Shown here one piece after another: positions 1 through 5,352 of a stretch of DNA of 6,353 nt; the first letter of the stretch is position 1, and each line of letters opens with the position of its first letter. The DNA comes from Oscillospiraceae bacterium. Lineage in GTDB: Bacteria; Bacillota_A; Clostridia; Oscillospirales; Oscillospiraceae. A program made the translations under genes and the position numbers. The stretch covers positions 1-6,353 of the forward strand of contig JAFQPT010000065.1 in the NCBI GenBank assembly GCA_017411665.1, in the 5' to 3' direction. The notes beneath the pieces are model-generated. The model made no database searches and was not told the origin of the DNA. It worked only from the letters and a program-made list of their open reading frames with translations.

Positions 1-1136
1 CTGATGTTCAGATATTCCAGATTGACCAGACCGGACAGGTTCTGCATATCTTCGTTTGTCAGCTTGCGGTTGGAGAAGATTTCCAGGAAGGTCAGCTTGG
101 TGCAGTCCTTGATGCCGGAAATGTCTTCCAGCGTGCCGTGTGCCAGAATCAGAACTTCAATATCCTTCAGATTCTTCAGGAATTCCAGATGGGTGAAGTT
201 GTTGTGACCCAGGTCCATGTACTTGATGCCGCGCAGGTGAACAAAGTCAACGATCTGCTTGTCCATCAGACCGCCGATGGTCCACAGCTTGTAGTTGTCG
301 GTCATGCAGTCGAATACACTGTAGAAAATACGCCAGTGGATTTCAATATCGGGGAAGTCTTCACGCAGCTGTGCCATTGCTTCGTCGGAGGTGCCGCAGT
401 CATCCAGCTTCAGATAAGTCAGATTATACATGAAGGGCAGAATCTTACGAATCTGTGCCAGACCGTTATCACCGATGTACTTGCGTTCCCAAATCAGACT
501 GGTCATGTCAGTGGTGATGTGCTGACCCAACAGGTCCAGTTCATAAGTAATCTGTACGTTGGGGTAGGCTGCCTGCAGCTTCAGAACATCGTCAACAGAC
601 AGATTGGTATGGCCGTCAGCGGTCATCAGATTGATGAACTTGACGTTGCCCAGAGGCTTGATGGCTTCGATGGTGCTGTCCAGCTGGTCGGGAGTCAGAT
701 AAGACAGGTCCAGCTCAGTGGTGGACAGTGCGTAAGAGGTGCCCAGCACGTTGATGTGGGTGTGGTTGATGGCAGCGTTGACAAAAGAGGTCTGCAGCTC
801 TTCCAGCTCTTCAGCGGTCAGTGCCAGACTGCCCAGCTCAATTTCGGTGACAGCCTGCAGATATGCGGACTGTTCAATGAGGCTCTTGGTCTGGGGAACG
901 CTGTCCAGAGTGACGGAAGTGGTTTTGTCGGTCAAAACCAGAGGCTCGTCACCGCCTTCGATGATAACAGAGTAGAAGACATTTACATAAGGATGTTCTT
1001 CCATAAAATCTTTGATTTCGTCATAGGGTACGCCGGTCATGTCCTGATTCAGATAACGATAACCGAAAAATACACCTGCGGCTGCAATGGCGAGGATCAG
1101 CACCAGCACCAGCAGCACTTTGGCCAGTTTCTTCAT
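1..1136 (-). CDS. Membrane-anchored leucine-rich-repeat protein, 3' end outside window
   Basis: Reading the minus strand from the ATG at 1136-1134 gives 378 residues with no stop before the left edge, so the C-terminus is missing. The start is fixed by GGAGGG nine bases upstream. Residues 1-4 are MKKL, and residues 7-25 form one hydrophobic segment with no lipobox cysteine, so an N-terminal anchor with the rest outside the membrane is likely. Residues 106-309 hold three related units starting near 106, 179 and 249. Each has an acidic helix, then a F/Y-P-N/D-V/I-like turn, then a pattern ending in a hydrophobic strand such as 'NLTYLKL'. From about 304 on, typical leucine-rich repeats of 22-26 residues appear ('IKYMDLGHNNF', 'IEVLILAHGTL', 'LTFLEIFSN', 'LEYLNI'). 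LRR proteins of this kind are common in gut Clostridia, with mostly unknown roles; ligand or surface binding is inference. It is transcribed alone from its own promoter, divergent from the flavoprotein gene. Confidence 0.85.
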   Translation of the reverse strand, partial: MKKLAKVLLVLVLILAIAAAGVFFGYRYLNQDMTGVPYDEIKDFMEEHPYVNVFYSVIIEGGDEPLVLTDKTTSVTLDSVPQTKSLIEQSAYLQAVTEIELGSLALTAEELEELQTSFVNAAINHTHINVLGTSYALSTTELDLSYLTPDQLDSTIEAIKPLGNVKFINLMTADGHTNLSVDDVLKLQAAYPNVQITYELDLLGQHITTDMTSLIWERKYIGDNGLAQIRKILPFMYNLTYLKLDDCGTSDEAMAQLREDFPDIEIHWRIFYSVFDCMTDNYKLWTIGGLMDKQIVDFVHLRGIKYMDLGHNNFTHLEFLKNLKDIEVLILAHGTLEDISGIKDCTKLTFLEIFSNRKLTNEDMQNLSGLVNLEYLNI

Positions 1137-1145
1137 TACGGGATT

Positions 1146-1151
1146 CCCTCC
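1146..1151 (-). promoter_or_regulatory. Ribosome binding site of the LRR gene
   Basis: On the minus strand this reads GGAGGG, nine bases before the ATG at 1136. It decides the start codon. Just upstream on the transcript, ATATCC (1161-1156, plus-strand spelling) and GGATAT (1171-1176) could form a weak 6-bp hairpin ending a few bases before the binding site. Whether this affects translation is unknown. Confidence 0.8.
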
Positions 1152-1217
1152 AATGATATCCAAAAAACGCGGATATTCTTCCAAATTCTATATTAAATGT
1201 GAAAAGACGTGACATCA

Positions 1218-1247
1218 ATTATACCCTATGAAAAATATGGGTGTCAA
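1218..1247 (-). promoter_or_regulatory. Sigma-A promoter of the LRR gene
   Basis: On the minus strand a perfect TTGACA (1247-1242) and a perfect TATAAT (1223-1218) are separated by 18 bases. Transcription would start near 1211, giving a leader of about 75 bases before the LRR start codon. Two perfect hexamers indicate a strong housekeeping promoter. Confidence 0.85.
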
Positions 1248-1261
1248 TGATTTTTACAGCC

Positions 1262-1290
1262 TTTTCATAAGGAAATATCTCTGTTATAAT
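1262..1290 (+). promoter_or_regulatory. Extended -10 promoter of the flavoprotein gene
   Basis: A perfect TATAAT (1285-1290) is preceded by TGT (1282-1284), an extended -10 motif that can compensate for a weak -35. The best -35 at 17-base spacing is TTTTCA (1262-1267, 4 of 6 matches). Transcription would begin near 1297, about 29 bases before the start codon. It lies back to back with the LRR promoter, the two -35 boxes being 14 bases apart. Confidence 0.7.
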
Positions 1291-1325
1291 GTAGAAAACA
1301 AATGTATTCGGAAGGAGTGCGTTTT

Positions 1326-1958
1326 ATGAAAATCATCGGTATTTGCGGAAGCCCCAGAAAAAAGGGAAATTCGGCGGAAATGCTGGAGTCGGCCCTGGCA
1401 GGGGCGTTGGCACAGGGGGCGCAAACGGAGAGAATTGATTTGTTTGATCTGCAGTATTCCGGCTGTCGCAGCTGCTTCGCCTGCAAGCGTCTGGGTGGTG
1501 AAAGCTTTGGTCGATGTGCATTGCGGGATGATCTGACGGAGGTACTGGAGAAGATTTTGACTGCGGATGCAGTCATCATTGCCACACCCCTGTACTTCGG
1601 AGAAGTGCCCGGTGCGGTACGCAATCTGTTTGAACGCCTGTGGTTCCCGGGAATGCAGTATTCCAAAAGCTTTGCAAGCGCCTATCAAAAACGGGTAAAG
1701 GTTGGCTTGATTTACACGATGAATGTTCCTGACGGGAAAATGTATATGAATGTTATGACCGGTCATGCCCGGAATTTCATGATGCTGTTGGGGCAGACTG
1801 AGGTGCTTACCGCAGAGGATACCAAGCAGTTTGATGACTACTCCCTGTATGCCAGCGAACTGTTTGATGCGGCAGCCAAACAGTACCGCCATGAAACGGT
1901 ATTCCCGAAGGAATGTGCCGGAGCTTACGATCTGGGGCGGCGTCTGGCGTCCAATTGA
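1326..1958 (+). CDS. Flavodoxin-fold NAD(P)H:FMN-reductase-family protein with four-cysteine cluster
   Basis: 210 residues. The N-terminal strand and phosphate loop 'GSPRKKGNS' (residues 8-16) is the FMN-phosphate-binding signature of the NADPH-dependent FMN reductase / iron-sulfur flavoprotein superfamily. 'TPLYFGEVPG' (87-96) is the second flavin-contact loop. Cysteines 47, 50, 53 and 64 form C-X2-C-X2-C-X10-C, similar to but more widely spaced at the end than the compact cluster of archaeal iron-sulfur flavoprotein (Isf), which binds a 4Fe-4S centre. The protein probably transfers electrons in the cytoplasm; its partners are not indicated by neighbours. I chose the ATG at 1326 because GAAGGAG lies nine bases upstream. 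An in-frame ATG at 1302 lies upstream of that binding site and close to the predicted transcription start. Transcribed alone: own promoter before, terminator after. Family assignment is firm; presence of a cluster is inference. Confidence 0.88.
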   Translation: MKIIGICGSPRKKGNSAEMLESALAGALAQGAQTERIDLFDLQYSGCRSCFACKRLGGESFGRCALRDDLTEVLEKILTADAVIIATPLYFGEVPGAVRNLFERLWFPGMQYSKSFASAYQKRVKVGLIYTMNVPDGKMYMNVMTGHARNFMMLLGQTEVLTAEDTKQFDDYSLYASELFDAAAKQYRHETVFPKECAGAYDLGRRLASN

Positions 1959-1970
1959 AAATAATCTATT

Positions 1971-2010
1971 GCCGTACTGTAAACCCTGCAGTACGGCTCT
2001 TTTTATTTTT
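1971..2010 (+). terminator. Rho-independent terminator after the flavoprotein gene
   Basis: GCCGTACTG (1971-1979) and CAGTACGGC (1989-1997) form a perfect 9-bp stem with a 9-base loop, followed by TCTTTTTATTTTT. It begins 12 bases after the stop codon and separates this gene from the pyruvate-kinase-like gene. Confidence 0.9.
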
Positions 2011-2028
2011 GAAAAAATGTGATACAGT
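2000..2028 (+). promoter_or_regulatory. Weak candidate promoter for the pyruvate-kinase-like gene
   Basis: TACAGT (2023-2028), preceded by TGA (2020-2022), resembles an extended -10 element and lies about 30 bases before the start codon. At 17-base spacing the -35 position (2000-2005) falls in the terminator T-tract and matches only 3 of 6 bases. Offered because the terminator just upstream implies that a promoter should be nearby. Confidence 0.3.
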
Positions 2029-2056
2029 GAATGAAACTATTTTGAGGAGAACTGCT

Positions 2057-3049
2057 ATGGTTTCCATTTACGGTACCTTTGGCCCTGCCTGCTGTGAGCA
2101 GGGGATATTGGAAGAAATGTTTCGGGCAGGCATGACGGGCATGCGCTTGAATCTGTCGCATACAAGTCTGGAGGAAAGTGCGGCATGGGTTGCAGCCTTT
2201 CATGCAGCAGCGGATGCAGCGGGGGTACAGCCCGAGCTGCTGATTGACATGCAGGGGCCTGAACTGCGCATCGGTGTACTTCCCACGGCACTGAACTTGA
2301 GTCAGGGCGACACGGTCGTGCTGGGTCGGGGAGGAATCCCTGTGCCCGATGCAGTGATGCCCGAGCTGAATGCGGGAGACGAGGTTGTGTTGGATGACGG
2401 AAAAATCAGTGTCCGTATCACGGAAAACTGCGGCAGTTATGCGGCTGCGGAGGTTATGCGCGGCGGTGTGCTCACAAGCCGCAAGAGCATCAAGCTGAAA
2501 AATCCCGATGCGGTGGTGGAATTGCCTGTGCTTACAGACCATGACATTTCCAATGTCCGTCTTGCGGCGCAATACGGGGTTACGGGTCTGATGCAGCCCT
2601 TTGTCCGCAGCGGAGAGGAGCTGCACCGTGTGCGTGAGTCGCTGAGGGAAAACGGCGGCGAGCATGTAAAAATCTATGCGAAAATCGAAAATATGCAGGG
2701 AGTTTCCAATCTGGAGGATATTCTGCCTTTTGCGGATGTGGTGATTATTGCGCGGGGAGATTTGGGCAATGATATGGAGCTTTGGGAGCTGCCGGGCGTC
2801 CAGAAAGACATTTCTGCGCTTTGCAGAGCCCACAACAAGCCTTTTGTGGTGGTGACCCAGATGCTGGCTTCCATGGAGCGCAGTCCTGTGCCTACCCGTG
2901 CGGAGGTGTCCGACATTTTCAATGCGGTCACAGACGGTGCATGCGGTGTGATGGTCACCGGGGAGACTGCTGTGGGCAGCTATCCTGTGGAGGCAATCCG
3001 CTATCTGGCCAATACGGCGCGGTCTGCCTCTGAGCGTCTTGAAAAATAA
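2057..3049 (+). CDS. Pyruvate-kinase-like protein lacking the C-terminal domain
   Basis: 330 residues, against roughly 470-590 for ordinary pyruvate kinases. Pyruvate kinase transfers phosphate from phosphoenolpyruvate to ADP. The TIM-barrel A domain is split around a compact B domain (about 74-150). Catalytic positions are kept: R30, N32 and S34 in 'RLNLSH', D64, K209 and E211 in 'AKIEN', D235 in 'ARGDLG', T267 in 'TQML', then 'PTRAEVSD' (279-286) and 'GETAVGSYPVEA' (302-313). The protein ends where the C-terminal allosteric and interface domain would begin, and the 82 bases before the next gene hold no remnant of it. The stretch 'DMQGPELRIG' (64-73) replaces the usual 'DTKGPEIRTG', changing potassium-site residues. 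The ATG at 2057 is chosen because GAGGAG lies seven bases upstream; the frame is open further upstream but runs through the terminator. It could be a true minimal pyruvate kinase, a paralogue with another role, or a truncated copy. The intact catalytic set argues against simple decay. Confidence 0.85.
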   Translation: MVSIYGTFGPACCEQGILEEMFRAGMTGMRLNLSHTSLEESAAWVAAFHAAADAAGVQPELLIDMQGPELRIGVLPTALNLSQGDTVVLGRGGIPVPDAVMPELNAGDEVVLDDGKISVRITENCGSYAAAEVMRGGVLTSRKSIKLKNPDAVVELPVLTDHDISNVRLAAQYGVTGLMQPFVRSGEELHRVRESLRENGGEHVKIYAKIENMQGVSNLEDILPFADVVIIARGDLGNDMELWELPGVQKDISALCRAHNKPFVVVTQMLASMERSPVPTRAEVSDIFNAVTDGACGVMVTGETAVGSYPVEAIRYLANTARSASERLEK

Positions 3050-3067
3050 CGGAAATCGCGGTATGAT
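3039..3067 (+). promoter_or_regulatory. Promoter of the ABC-F gene, inside the end of the pyruvate-kinase-like gene
   Basis: TTGAAA (3039-3044) and TATGAT (3062-3067) are separated by exactly 17 bases, each hexamer having one mismatch to consensus. The -35 box overlaps the last codons of the upstream gene. Transcription would start near 3074, about 58 bases before the ABC-F start codon. No terminator lies between the two genes, so read-through is also possible. Confidence 0.65.
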
Positions 3068-3089
3068 ACATATGGGCAGATATGTGCCC
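3068..3089 (+). repeat. Overlapping inverted repeats at the predicted ABC-F transcription start
   Basis: ACATAT (3068-3073) and ATATGT (3080-3085) are perfect inverted arms six bases apart. A second pair, GGGCA (3074-3078) and TGCCC (3085-3089), uses part of the same stretch. The position just downstream of the -10 box would suit a repressor operator or a short 5' hairpin. No T-tract follows, so it is not a terminator. Confidence 0.4.
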
Positions 3090-3131
3090 TATGAATGATT
3101 GTAACAGAGCGATTGAAATAAGGAACTTTCT

Positions 3132-4901
3132 ATGATCAAAGTTGAAAATTTATCTTTCGGCTTCCCCAATGTGGAGCTGTATCGGGATGTATCCTTCACG
3201 CTGGAATACGGACAGCACTGCGCCTTCATCGGCAGCAACGGCACCGGCAAGACCACGCTGATTGAAATGATCCTGAATCCCGACAAGTTTATGTATGACG
3301 GGAAAATTATCCGAGATGAGAGCTGGCGCGTGGGGTATGTCAACCAGTTTGATAAGGCGGATAAAGACCGTGACGTGACTGTATTCGAATTTCTCAGCGA
3401 GGATTTTTTGCGCAATCAGCGGGAATCCGAGCAGGTGTGCGAGGAAATGGCGACTGCGGAAGATCTGGAGCCTCTGCTGGAGCGGTATCAGCAGCTGCTG
3501 GACGAATTCCAGGCGATGGACGGGGACAATTACGAAACCAATATCCGCAAACAGCTGAAGCTGGCGGGCATGAGCCATCTGGAGCATTTGGGCATTTCCG
3601 CACTCAGCGGCGGGGAATATAAGCTGCTGCAGGTCATCAAGGAGATGCTGAACGCACCCGACCTGCTGGTTATGGACGAGCCCGATGTATTTCTGGATTT
3701 TGAAAACCTTAACGGCCTTGTTGGGGTCATCAATGCGTACAAGGGCACTCTGCTGGTGGTTACCCACAACCGCTATCTGCTGCACCACTGCTTCGATAAA
3801 ATTCTGCATCTGGAGGACACGGATGTACAGGAGTTTGACGGGAATTACATTTCCTATAACTTTGCTCTGCTGCTGAAGAAAATCGAGCTGCAGGAGCAGG
3901 CTATAAAGGAAGAGGCGGAAATCGAGCGCACCAGAGAACTGGTGGAACGTCTGCGTGACGATGCCACGGAGGTGGACAGCGCCACCCGCGGCCGATTCCT
4001 GCATGCGAAGGTCAGCCAGCTGGCACGACTGGAGGCTCGCCGCATCAAGGCACCGTTTGTGGATATCCGTCAGCCTGTGGTGCATTTGCCCGACGTGGCA
4101 GTCCCGCGGGAAATCAATCCTGAAGACCGCAATGTAATGCTGCGGGTAGAGGATTATCAGGTTGCCTTCGATGAGCTGCTGCTGGAAAATGTGAGCTTTG
4201 AGCTGCGGGAAGGGGAGAAGGTCGCCATCGTCGGGCCCAACGGTACCGGCAAGACTACCCTGCTGCGGGACATCTTCAAAAACAATCACACCGCCATTAC
4301 CATCAATGATGGGGTGGAGGTTGGATTTTTGAGCCAGCTGCACGGTGAAATGCTCAATGAGGAAAACACGGTTTTGGAAGAATTCTTTGAACTGGGCTTC
4401 CCTGACCGAGAGTCCATCGAAAAGCATTTGAATAAGTATTGCTTCAATCCCGACCATCTTGACAGTCGCATTATGGTGCTCAGCGGCGGCGAAAAGAATC
4501 TGCTGCAGCTTGCGAAAATCGATGTGACCAAGGCAAATATGCTGCTTTTGGACGAACCCACCAGCCATCTGGACACCTACGCTCAGATTGCACTGGAGGA
4601 AGCTGTTTCCAATTATAAGGGCACGGTGCTGATGGTGTCGCATGATTTCTATAATATAGTCAACTGCGCGGACTATGTACTGTATGTAGAGGATAAGTCC
4701 ATCCGCCGCATGCGTATCCGTACCTTCCGTAAAAAGATTTATGCAAATCACTTCAGCAAAGACTATCTGGAACTGGAATTGAAGAAGAAGGAACTGGAAA
4801 CTCAGATTGCAAAGCATCTGCAGGATAGTCAGTTTGAAGCAGCGGGAGAGCTGTGTGAGAAACTGGAAGAAATCATCCGGATGATGAATCGTGTGAAGTA
4901 A
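3132..4901 (+). CDS. ABC-F family ATPase (twin ATP-binding cassettes, no membrane domain)
   Basis: 589 residues. The first cassette has Walker A 'GSNGTGKT' (34-41), signature 'LSGGE' (158-162), Walker B 'LLVMDEPDVFLD' (178-189) and the switch histidine H212. A charged helical linker follows (about 244-305), the place of the tRNA-interaction linker of ABC-F proteins. The second cassette has Walker A 'GPNGTGKT' (368-375), 'LSGGE' (450-454), 'DEPTSHLD' (474-481) and H504. There are no transmembrane segments. ABC-F proteins act on the ribosome as translation factors or antibiotic-protection proteins; which applies here cannot be told from sequence. The first Walker B extension, DEPDVFLD, departs from the usual DEPTNHLD, but the catalytic glutamate E183 remains. 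Residues 543-589 form a charged helical tail in which 552-582 resembles a UVR motif (L-x3-I...F-E-A-A-G-x-L). Start chosen from AAGGA seven bases upstream. Own promoter and strong terminator. Confidence 0.93.
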   Translation: MIKVENLSFGFPNVELYRDVSFTLEYGQHCAFIGSNGTGKTTLIEMILNPDKFMYDGKIIRDESWRVGYVNQFDKADKDRDVTVFEFLSEDFLRNQRESEQVCEEMATAEDLEPLLERYQQLLDEFQAMDGDNYETNIRKQLKLAGMSHLEHLGISALSGGEYKLLQVIKEMLNAPDLLVMDEPDVFLDFENLNGLVGVINAYKGTLLVVTHNRYLLHHCFDKILHLEDTDVQEFDGNYISYNFALLLKKIELQEQAIKEEAEIERTRELVERLRDDATEVDSATRGRFLHAKVSQLARLEARRIKAPFVDIRQPVVHLPDVAVPREINPEDRNVMLRVEDYQVAFDELLLENVSFELREGEKVAIVGPNGTGKTTLLRDIFKNNHTAITINDGVEVGFLSQLHGEMLNEENTVLEEFFELGFPDRESIEKHLNKYCFNPDHLDSRIMVLSGGEKNLLQLAKIDVTKANMLLLDEPTSHLDTYAQIALEEAVSNYKGTVLMVSHDFYNIVNCADYVLYVEDKSIRRMRIRTFRKKIYANHFSKDYLELELKKKELETQIAKHLQDSQFEAAGELCEKLEEIIRMMNRVK

Positions 4902-4911
4902 TAGTTAAGCG

Positions 4912-4957
4912 AAAATAACAGAGGATGTTTTCAAAGACAGCCTCTGTTATTTTTTTA
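4912..4957 (+). terminator. Strong rho-independent terminator after the ABC-F gene
   Basis: AAAATAACAGAGG (4912-4924) and CCTCTGTTATTTT (4941-4953) form a perfect 13-bp stem around a 16-base loop, and the T-run extends to 4957. It begins 11 bases after the stop codon. The A-rich left arm means it could also stop transcription from the opposite direction. Confidence 0.93.
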
Positions 4958-5084
4958 TCGAAAGAATATACGTGAAAATGAGAAAAAATAGGATATTTTC
5001 GTCATTATTATTCAGGAAAATAATTTAAAAAAGAACGAAGAACAGGATGAAATCCTAATAATTGAAAAGGAAAAGATTAGGGTA

Positions 5085-5098
5085 TTTAACGCGTTAAA
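5085..5098. promoter_or_regulatory. Perfect 14-bp palindrome, candidate operator
   Basis: TTTAACGCGTTAAA is fully self-complementary and sits in otherwise AT-rich DNA, 62 bases before the -35 box of the DctP promoter. Its length and symmetry suit a dimeric regulator such as a LacI- or GntR-type protein controlling transporter expression. No regulator gene is visible in the window, so the family is a guess. Confidence 0.4.
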
Positions 5099-5129
5099 GG
5101 ACAAAAACTGGACATATTACACAAAAAAA

Positions 5130-5159
5130 CGAATTGAAACTTAGTTTTCTTCAAATTCG
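5130..5159. repeat. Imperfect inverted repeat abutting the DctP -35 box
   Basis: CGAATTGAA (5130-5138) and TTCAAATTCG (5150-5159) pair with a single bulged base around an 11-base spacer. The right arm ends at the base before TTGACA, so a protein bound here could contact or block RNA polymerase. No sufficient T-run follows for a terminator. Confidence 0.35.
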
Positions 5160-5188
5160 TTGACAGTTTGTTCTTTTTCATGTACAAT
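5160..5188 (+). promoter_or_regulatory. Strong sigma-A promoter for the DctP transcript
   Basis: A perfect TTGACA (5160-5165) and TACAAT (5183-5188, one mismatch) are separated by 17 bases. Transcription would start near 5195, giving an unusually long leader of about 240 bases before the DctP start codon. TTTCAC (5188-5193) and GTGAAA (5209-5214) form an inverted pair straddling the start site and might be an operator. A much weaker second candidate, GTGCCA-N17-TATATA (5360-5388), lies nearer the gene. Confidence 0.8.
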
Positions 5189-5262
5189 TTCACTGACGTA
5201 AACTTTCTGTGAAAATTCTGTAATAAAATCGTGAATGTTTGCAGGAGGGGAAAAACAAAATA

Positions 5263-5352
5263 ATGTCCGAGAAACGGATGGAGTCAGATATCCGCTTCAT
5301 GGAGATGCGACGCAGAGCTCTGCGTCGTGCTTTATTTTATAAAGCACGATAG
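5263..5352 (+). CDS. Possible 29-residue leader peptide upstream of DctP
   Basis: An ATG at 5263 opens a 29-codon frame ending in TAG at 5350-5352. AGGAGG at 5243-5248 lies upstream, but 14 bases away, which is long for an efficient site. The peptide begins 'MSEKRM' and ends 'MRRRALRRALFYKAR'; nine of its 29 residues are lysine or arginine. It has no signal or membrane segment. Its last half coincides with the two strong palindromes, and its stop codon immediately follows the second, so ribosome passage would melt or expose them. It ends 81 bases before DctP. It may be a regulatory leader peptide, a small protein, or a chance frame across a structured leader. Confidence 0.3.
   Translation: MSEKRMESDIRFMEMRRRALRRALFYKAR
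5308..5327. repeat. Perfect 20-bp palindrome in the DctP leader
   Basis: Half-site CGACGCAGAG is followed directly by its exact reverse complement, centred between 5317 and 5318. As DNA it is a candidate operator for a dimeric regulator; as RNA it folds into a GC-rich stem with a tight loop. It shares its last three bases with the next hairpin. Confidence 0.8.
5325..5349 (+). repeat. 11-bp perfect hairpin in the DctP leader
   Basis: TCGTGCTTTAT (5325-5335) and ATAAAGCACGA (5339-5349) are exact inverted arms around a three-base TTT loop. It overlaps the preceding palindrome by TCG, so the two stems cannot both be complete. No T-run follows, so it is not a simple terminator. Confidence 0.8.

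Larger units (their letters stand above)
4958..5159. other. AT-rich intergenic stretch without a confident gene
   Basis: About 200 bases, much richer in A and T than any flanking gene. The plus frame 4992-5144 stays open for 50 codons ending in TAG, with a Lys/Glu-rich translation including 'EILIIEKEKIRVFNALKDKNW'. It has no ATG, GTG or TTG start and no ribosome binding site. It may be the decayed tail of a lost gene or a chance open frame in purine-rich DNA. No homologue is recognised. A 16-codon ORF from the ATG at 4978 also lacks a convincing ribosome binding site. Confidence 0.4.

Noticed and set aside
138..1196. 352-codon open frame on the plus strand
   Set aside because: It lies opposite the LRR gene, which has a good start, binding site, promoter, membrane anchor and repeat structure. 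The plus-strand product looks like antisense of leucine-rich codons.
1302..1325. Earlier ATG for the flavoprotein
   Set aside because: It lies upstream of the GAAGGAG binding site and close to the predicted transcription start. The conserved N-terminal strand begins at the ATG at 1326.
2009..2014. TTGAAA as a -35 box for the pyruvate-kinase-like gene
   Set aside because: No acceptable -10 hexamer lies 16-18 bases downstream; the sequence there is TGAAAC.
1913..2056. Upstream extension of the pyruvate-kinase-like frame
   Set aside because: It overlaps the end of the flavoprotein gene and the terminator at 1971-2010, and the family homology begins just after the ATG at 2057, which has its own GAGGAG site.
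3150..4817. 555-codon open frame on the minus strand opposite the ABC-F gene
   Set aside because: It is the antisense shadow of a clear ABC-F gene. Its translation is low-complexity (Q/H/L/F-rich) with no recognisable domain and no ribosome binding site.
5205..5228. Short direct repeat TTCTGT...TTCTGT in the DctP leader
   Set aside because: Two six-base matches in AT-rich DNA are expected by chance, and there is no further copy to suggest a repeat array.
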